From NCBI GenBank assembly GCA_936450465.1, contig OW388291.1, forward strand, positions 73,066,436 through 73,130,435: a DNA stretch of 64,000 bases. The letters run 5' to 3'. The notes beneath the pieces were generated by a model. The model had not been told where the DNA came from and did not search any database. It saw only the letters and a program-made list of their open reading frames with translations. Of the stretch, positions 35,880 to 64,000 are shown one piece after another. This DNA is from Gibbula magus (lineage: Eukaryota > Mollusca > Gastropoda > Trochida > Trochidae). How positions within the stretch are numbered: position 1 is the first letter of the stretch; each line of letters starts with the position of its first letter. The position numbers were made by a program, and so were the translations under genes.

Positions 35880-37195
35880 TTATATGTTTAAAGAGTTTCC
35901 GTAATTTGACAGTCATCCAGTTTACACTTGAAGAATTTGGTCACTAATAGAATGAGATCGAATACATTATAATTTAGGCCGAATAGAGCATGTTCCGAGC
36001 AAACATTCATGTGTGAACATGTGAACAATGATGATAAAGATATCCAAAAGGATTGGACTTCTTGACACTCCCAGAATATATGAACTAGTCTTTCAGATTT
36101 ACAAAAGTTACTTGTATCTTCAAGAGAGAATTGTATTTCATAAAGATAAACATTGGTCGGAATAAGACTGTGAAGCAAACGATATTGAGACCATCTTAAG
36201 TTTATATCCTTGGTCGTCTTAAAGGTTTCATGGAAATTGACTCCCAGGGAAGATCGTTGTAAATAATATCATTCCATTTGATTTGTGACCTGGGAGTGTA
36301 ACTGGATGCATGTAATAAGTGCACAGTAATAATATTTTGACCCTTTTGGAATGGACATGATATTTGATAGAGAAGTTACAGATACACGTATTTTTGTTAG
36401 ATAAGTTTCTATAACACTAAGTACCACGGCATGATTGTGACTGAATGTAATATGTAAATACTATTTCCTCAAACTCAATGAAAATACATGAATGCTCGAT
36501 GTTGATGAGATCAAAGCCTTGATCAATACATTTGTCTATCCATTTCTTACTGTAAAAGTAGTGCCTGCTAACAAGAATGTGACTATCGTAAAGAAGAATT
36601 TCTGCTTGGAATTCCTCATAGCATGATGGTGAACATTTAGCCAAACAAATATTATTTACTTTGTTGGCTAATAGTGTTTGGAACAAGTCGCCAAATTCAG
36701 TCAAGTGTTTTCTCGGGATGCTGAGAACAATATTAAGTTCGTCCGATTATACTTAGTATATTTCAAGGTTTTTCTGATCAGAGTTATTTTCAGGGATTTA
36801 ACATATACATGTACAAAGATATCAGCCTCATTCTGAAATTGGTTTACATAAACGTTCACGTTTAACCCTCTCTGGCTTTTATTCCAGAAATTTGTTTTAA
36901 AAAGATTTTGTTCAGCAGTTTTAAGAAAGAACCAGTCGGGTATTAGGTAGATAGAGTCAAGAACAGATAATTAATTTAATCATAAGTACATTCAGTATCA
37001 TCCACATACTGAGCAATAAGTGTCAATAGTGATGCCCCGTATGTGTTGATAAGATCGACCAAAAAAAGCTAATATCTCAGAGCACAAAAGAAATATGCAT
37101 GGGGAGAGAGGCTCACTTTGTCTGCATCCTCTCTAAACTGATATCTGTGAAAAAAATTCCATTAATATAATACGTTTTGAAGAACTTTTGTTACA
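35880..37195 (-). pseudogene. L1/Tx1-like LINE reverse transcriptase remnant
   Basis: Reading the minus strand from about 37195: ILMEFFSQISV, a stop, then RGCRQSEPLSPCIFLLCSEI at about 37125-37065, a close match to the L1-type GCRQGDPLSP block. After a frameshift, AQYVDDTE at about 37013-36990 is the catalytic Y-x-D-D box. The C-terminal part follows in pieces: HYFYSKKWIDKCIDQGFDLI near 36580, LRWSQYRLLHSLIPTN near 36190, and RLVHIFWECQEVQSFW near 36080. Several stops and shifts show it is dead. The endonuclease was not found upstream, as expected for a 5'-truncated copy. Clade assignment rests on these motifs. Confidence 0.8.
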
Positions 37196-37369
37196 GAAAG
37201 TTAAAAATAATTTTCGCATGTCTTGTGTTTAAAAGTTTCCTAACAGTATGCAAGGCAATCAAACAAGCATGGTGGCGTTTTGAAAGATTTGCAAACGAAA
37301 ACTAAACGTCATATATACGAAATATGTGTATATATAAAGTTAACCTATTTGGTAAGGTGCAAATGGTGA

Positions 37370-37711
37370 TTAATCTGATGAATTTAAGTATGAATGCAAT
37401 AAATGATTGTCAGCATAGAGCGTCTCTGTAGCGTCTCTGTAGCTATGGATGCACAATGCACTGGGTCGTTCAGCTTTAATGAAAGCCTTGGGGTATAGAA
37501 GGCAGTTAATCTCGAAACCACAGGTGCGTGAAGTTGCAGGTAGATTCACTTCATATGTAGTTGAATAACTGTAGGCATTAGTAGACTGTACTTTTCCGTT
37601 TGGGAAAATATTGACAAATATTAGATTTGGATTTACATCCGTGTTTATGTGTTGTTGCAAAATAAAACGAAATAAACAAAGCAATAAAGATTTGCGATTA
37701 CGACTTAGCAT
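37370..37711 (-). CDS. Small ORF with signal-peptide-like start (doubtful)
   Basis: A 113-codon frame starts at an ATG at 37711. Its N-terminus, MLSRNRKSLLLCLFRFIL, is basic then hydrophobic, like a secretion signal; the remainder has four cysteines and a mixed composition. I recognise no family. It lies between the LINE remnant and a foldback element, with no visible splice partners. A chance ORF is the main alternative. Confidence 0.18.
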   Translation of the reverse strand: MLSRNRKSLLLCLFRFILQQHINTDVNPNLIFVNIFPNGKVQSTNAYSYSTTYEVNLPATSRTCGFEINCLLYPKAFIKAERPSALCIHSYRDATETLYADNHLLHSYLNSSD

Positions 37712-38560
37712 TGGTGAAGGTTACTCTCTAGCAATAAACTGTTTGGTCTTTGCTTAGGGGGTGAGGGATGTGCGAGGTGATTTGAAATTTAAAATAAAAC
37801 ACTTATTGTAGGGGTCACGTTTTGCAGAAAATATTATGACAACAGTAAAGAAAATTGAAGAGAAAATTATGTTTTAAAAAAAAGAAAGAAATGTTACCTC
37901 ACTTAGACGGCTAACGTTTCAATTAGAACTTTCGTGCCTTAGAACTTCTTCATGCCTTGTGACTATGAGTGGAACTGGAACTAAATAGCGAACCATATGT
38001 GTTGTAGTCCTATAAAATGGCGATGAATTGAGTTGAAATTGACATCCGGATGCGACAGAAAATCATGCACGAGTCAGGTACATGTCATACTTTTGAGAAA
38101 TCGAGGTGTTACATCGTAAATGCATTCATTTTAGATAAATTTATGTAACAACCTAAATATAAGTAGATACATAATTCAATTATATTTTAAAGTTTATGGA
38201 CGATCAACATCCTTATTTTTACAATTGAAATGTTTGGGTAAAGATCATTAGAACTACCCTATCACCTGTGGGATATTAGTTCATCTAATATAAACTCGTA
38301 TACGGCCAAGGCCTTTATCGAGTTTAGACTATATATGTAGCAATTGTGTACTTATGTAGGCTGGGGCTTGGTTACTTTGCGTTTCGACTTTAACTGGTTT
38401 GGAAATTGACAAATTGTATTCTTTAGTATCATTTAAATATTGGCATAAAGCCTAAATGAGACGCTGTACACAATGATACCTACGGTATATGCACCCAAAG
38501 TGGCATTTATATTGTTGCGAAATCGATGACACTCAAGCACAACTTCCAAACAGAAGGCTT
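37712..38560. other. Non-coding stretch
   Basis: No gene or marked repeat seen. Confidence 0.4.
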
Positions 38561-38563
38561 AAT

Positions 38564-38724
38564 TAACTCTTGCCAGTCTGCATTACTGGCTGATTTAAGA
38601 CTTGCAGTATTTCCCTCTCTTTGCCGTGCCAAGATAGTGAATCGCTGCACCATTCTAAGCACAGATTTCTTAAGGAAATACTGCAAGGCATAAATCAGCC
38701 AGTAATGGAGACTGGAAAGAGTTA
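38564..38724. repeat. Foldback element
   Basis: Imperfect arms of about 50 bp: 38564-38614 (taactcttgccagtctgcat...) and 38674-38724 (...ggagactggaaagagtta), sharing attactggctgattta and cttgcagtatttcc with their complements. Confidence 0.8.
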
Positions 38725-38910
38725 TGCTTTGCATTGGGAAGTTGACTCAAGCAAGGCATGTGGTATATTGTGAACTCGACATCATATTCTCTCAATGTAG
38801 ACGTTTCAACATGTGGAATATGCTTATTCTCAGATTTGGAACAATAAGGGATACTCATTAAAAAAACCAAATAAACAAATGGTGAAAAAGTAATGAAAAG
38901 GAAATACAAT

Positions 38911-39256
38911 ATCCCAGATAACACACCCCCTAGTGGGCCACTAGTGGCAGGTAGCTAGTGGCTTGCCACTGATGGGTAGCAAGTGGCCCACCGGTGTGAT
39001 AGCTAGTGGGTAACTGGTGGCTGATAGCTGGTGGCTTGCCACTGGTGGGTAGCAAGTGGCCCACCGGTAGTGGCTTGCCACTGGTGGGTAGCAAGTGGCC
39101 CACCAACGTGGTAGCAGGTGGGCCACTGGTGGCTGATAACCACTAGTGGCTGCCACCGGTGGCCCACCTTCTATCAGCTGGACAAACTACTAGTGGGCCA
39201 CTAGAGACGGTACTAGTGGCCCACCAGTGGTCCACCAGTTGTGTGTTATCTGGGAT
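38911..39256. mobile_element. TIR element made of short CCACTAGTGG-type palindromes
   Basis: Perfect 16-bp terminal inverted repeats atcccagataacacac (38911-38926) and its complement (39241-39256) bound an interior built from GTGGCC, CTAGTGG, CCACCGGTG and related blocks. The interior is strongly self-complementary and contrasts with the AT-rich surroundings. No protein is encoded. Confidence 0.85.
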
Positions 39257-39678
39257 CTTAAAGTCGCTTTTTTCTGAGACTTTGGATGTCATTTTATGAC
39301 AGTTTTAATAACATAATTAATAAACAAAACGTCAACAAATGCACAACCCATCTAGTAGCAGTAGTATTTTTAAAATATAAACAATATCAATCATGATACT
39401 CTTACAAATATTGTGTAATACAACAAGTGATATAAAGAAAAGTCAACCAGCGATTTTGTAACAACGCACGATGTAGGCCTAAAGAAGCGTCTGTAAAATA
39501 TTGAGAAAAGGGCTCAAATTCACTTGTAACACGTGTACTTCCAAAATATGATGAGCTTTATATTATGCAATGTTAAAATAACCATCCGTAGTAACTATAC
39601 TATAAAACAAACAGTAACTGTCACGGATTATCGATTGGACCATAACATCTGTAGACAGCACCAATTAGGAATAATGAA

Positions 39679-39740
39679 CAGGGGCGGATCCAGGATTTTT
39701 GAAAGGGGGGGGGTCCCAAAACAATTTTTCTCCACTCAGT

Positions 39741-39779
<39 letters not shown>

Positions 39780-39860
39780 AGATGTATATCCCAACTTATA
39801 CATGGATTTGAAAAGGGGGGGGTCCGGACCCCCTGAACCCCCCCCTTGGATCCGCCACTG
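39679..39860. mobile_element. hAT-like MITE with G38 tract
   Basis: Terminal inverted repeats caggggcggatccagga (from 39679) and ttggatccgccactg (to 39860). A 5-bp direct repeat, atgaa, flanks both ends (39674-39678 and 39861-39865); this is shorter than the 8 bp usual for hAT, so the superfamily is tentative. The interior holds 38 consecutive G at 39741-39778 and further G and C runs. Confidence 0.75.
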
Positions 39861-39869
39861 ATGAATCAA

Positions 39870-40560
39870 TTTGAATATTGGCAATATATTTTAATGGGAC
39901 ATACACAGATAATTATATAGGCCCTACTAGTTTTTTGTTTTTTTTGGGGGTGTTTTTTTTGCGTTTACAGATTAGGTAGGTTGCAAAATTAAATCATATT
40001 TAAATGAAATCACTATTTCAAATATTTAAAGCATAAGTACCTATAAGGCCTACTGTACCTTTCTAAATCAAATGAAAGTGAAAAGTTACTAGAAAAAAAA
40101 TTCTGTACAATTTCTAGGCATGTCCGAAAGAATTCTATATCATGTTCTTCAATCAACTGTAAAGCCATGGCTCCAACGAAATGGCGCTACCGAAGCGTGG
40201 CACTGTTCTGCAAATCTCTGCTGTTAGGGAAATGTGAGCGAGTGAGAACAGACGCAGTGTGGCTTCCGCGAGTGGCTGTCTCATACGTCATACTGGCTCC
40301 CGGCCATTTGCACCGTTCGATATTCTAAATATAATGTTAATAAATTTCCTGTAATAAGATATATCGAAAAATATTTCCTGTTTATAAACCTTTTATTTAT
40401 ACAACATATCATCCTCTAGTAAAGCATGATCCACACCCAGTGTTTTATTTTAATAAAATGAGTATTTGACGTGGCAGGGGGGAGCAACAAACGATCAACT
40501 CGCTTTACCGAAAAACAGCCAATGGTAGGCCGTGTTACATCTGCGTTCGGGCTGTATTCC
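39870..40560. other. Upstream region of the RRBP1-like gene
   Basis: AT-rich on the left and richer in C+G from about 40150. No coding exon. The right part probably includes promoter sequence for the plus-strand gene. Confidence 0.35.
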
Positions 40561-40677
40561 GACTTGCTATTGTTCATGCTGTTAGCCAACTAGAGTAAGG
40601 TCAGCAGACGGATGGGCTACTGGGTTCTCCACGTTGACACTTGTGTAAATGAAGAAGAAAAATTACTGACACCTGTG
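40560..40677 (+). other. Probable non-coding first exon of the RRBP1-like gene
   Basis: A good donor (ctgtg/gtaggt at 40678) and a good acceptor (tttatttctgttaacag, ending 40841) define a 164-bp intron directly before the coding exon. The 5' limit of the exon is a guess. Confidence 0.4.
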
Positions 40678-41078
40678 GTAGGTTGAATTTTTCAGTTATT
40701 TTGCAAATGTAAATATGCAAAAGAAGCTTTGGTGATGGTAAATTTCTCCCCCCGCGTCACATCTTACACCGGCCGGTTTCTTGTGAAATGAGTGCATACG
40801 TGGACCAAAATTTTACTTGTGCCTTTTATTTCTGTTAACAGGAACCTGTTCTCTGATGGAGTCTTGACACGGAATTGTCCAAGGACTTAGATTTTTACGT
40901 TTACCAGTGGGAATTTAGTTAGATCGGACTGTTTACCGGTTCGTCAGCTACCCCAAAAGGGCCAATTCTTGAAAGAAGGGGCGTGGCCATTATTGGGACT
41001 TTCCTGCATGCCCCAATCTGAAGACTGTTTTAACAACTTATAAAATTTGTGAAAAATCCTTAATAGAAACTAATCAAC

Positions 41079-63281
<22,203 letters not shown>

Positions 63282-64000
63282 GTGAGTATCCTGAATACCA
63301 ATCTTCTTCTTCACTAATTTAGACAGTGAATTTCCTCAAATGAACAGTAGCGGAGTTCTTTGACTGAGTAGATTGACATATTGTGGATTGAAGATGACGA
63401 TTGCCTAATTCCCTTAAAGTGGATATATCACAACCTTCAAATATATACCTGAAATGTTCTTTACATCCTCTTAGCAGTATGTTGTTTCTTGTTTTGTTAA
63501 AAATATTTGAAGTTTTTTTTAAACCAGTGACAAACATTTTCATTTACCAGTCAGGTTTTGAAATTAGCTCTAGTATGGTAGCGATGGCTAATGAAAAGAT
63601 GTTAGACTAGTAAAATGTAATACTGCATGCCAAGAGGCTTAGTTGAAATTTGTAGCGGTGTTATTGTGAAGAGTATATTTGGCTAGCTGGAATGGATTAG
63701 CTATAATCATGTTTCAGAAATACAATTATCTGAAGGACTAATCCTCTGATAATGGTGAACATCGTCTTATGTGTTTGTATATTGTTAAAGCTGATATAAA
63801 CATAATAATTATTGATACAACATAATTAATTAGGAAAAACAATTACAATAGCATCATAGCAGCCAACGGTTTTCTCAACCATTTTCCCATAAAAAAATAT
63901 GAACTTTAACATTTTGTGTTTCTTTCAGTGTTCAGTAATAGTTCCAACACACATTTCAGAATCTATCCAAACTTCTATTTAAAGGATAGATGAAATGCAT
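63282..64000. other. RRBP1-like intron to window end
   Basis: Begins with the donor gtgagt at 63282. A tttctttcag at about 63929 is acceptor-like, but the frame after it soon stops and does not look like coiled coil, so no exon is called. Confidence 0.4.

Overview
The window is animal nuclear DNA: AT-rich, spliced genes with GT-AG introns up to 16.6 kb, dense non-coding repeats, short tRNA-derived SINEs and APE-type LINEs. The style of repeats (CCGT runs inside a pharmacophore-free 145-bp tandem element, CTCAC-tailed SINEs, foldback MITEs) suggests a lophotrochozoan, most likely a mollusc; the species cannot be fixed from sequence reading alone.

Three host gene loci are supported. (1) 1987-2393 (+): the last two coding exons of an unidentified serine/arginine-rich protein. 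(2) 24181-30921 (-): a complete six-exon gene for enolase-phosphatase E1 (ENOPH1, methionine salvage), 307 residues, with an unusual acidic C-terminal tail; splice phases agree at every junction. (3) 41079 to beyond 63281 (+): the 5' part of a ribosome-binding protein 1 / kinectin-like ER membrane protein, with a non-coding first exon and a 16.6-kb intron. A short signal-peptide-like ORF at 37370-37711 (-) is a weak further candidate.

Mobile DNA: an almost intact CR1/L2-like LINE (9510-13039, minus), with a perfect 11-bp target duplication, a 2A-like ribosome-skipping motif at the start of its ORF, a single frameshift, and a perfect 28-bp hairpin at its 5' end; a decayed L1/Tx1-like reverse transcriptase remnant (35880-37195, minus); tRNA-derived SINEs at 49.4-49.9 kb and 60.9-61.4 kb; several TIR/foldback elements (13.3, 16.1-17.7, 26.3-26.8, 38.6, 38.9, 39.7, 48.8 kb); and a composite tandem element at 52.6-55.4 kb.

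Tandem repeats dominate parts of the window: 20-bp arrays at 6.0-7.9 kb and, inside a palindrome-capped element, at 16.5-17.3 kb; a 98-bp triplet at 23.2 kb; 28-bp and 45-bp arrays within ENOPH1 introns; and a 34-bp, 2.8-kb array at 32.1-34.9 kb with higher-order duplications. I see no operon, CRISPR or prokaryotic system. The most unusual items are the 2A/hairpin LINE and the palindrome-capped element whose core has expanded into a minisatellite.
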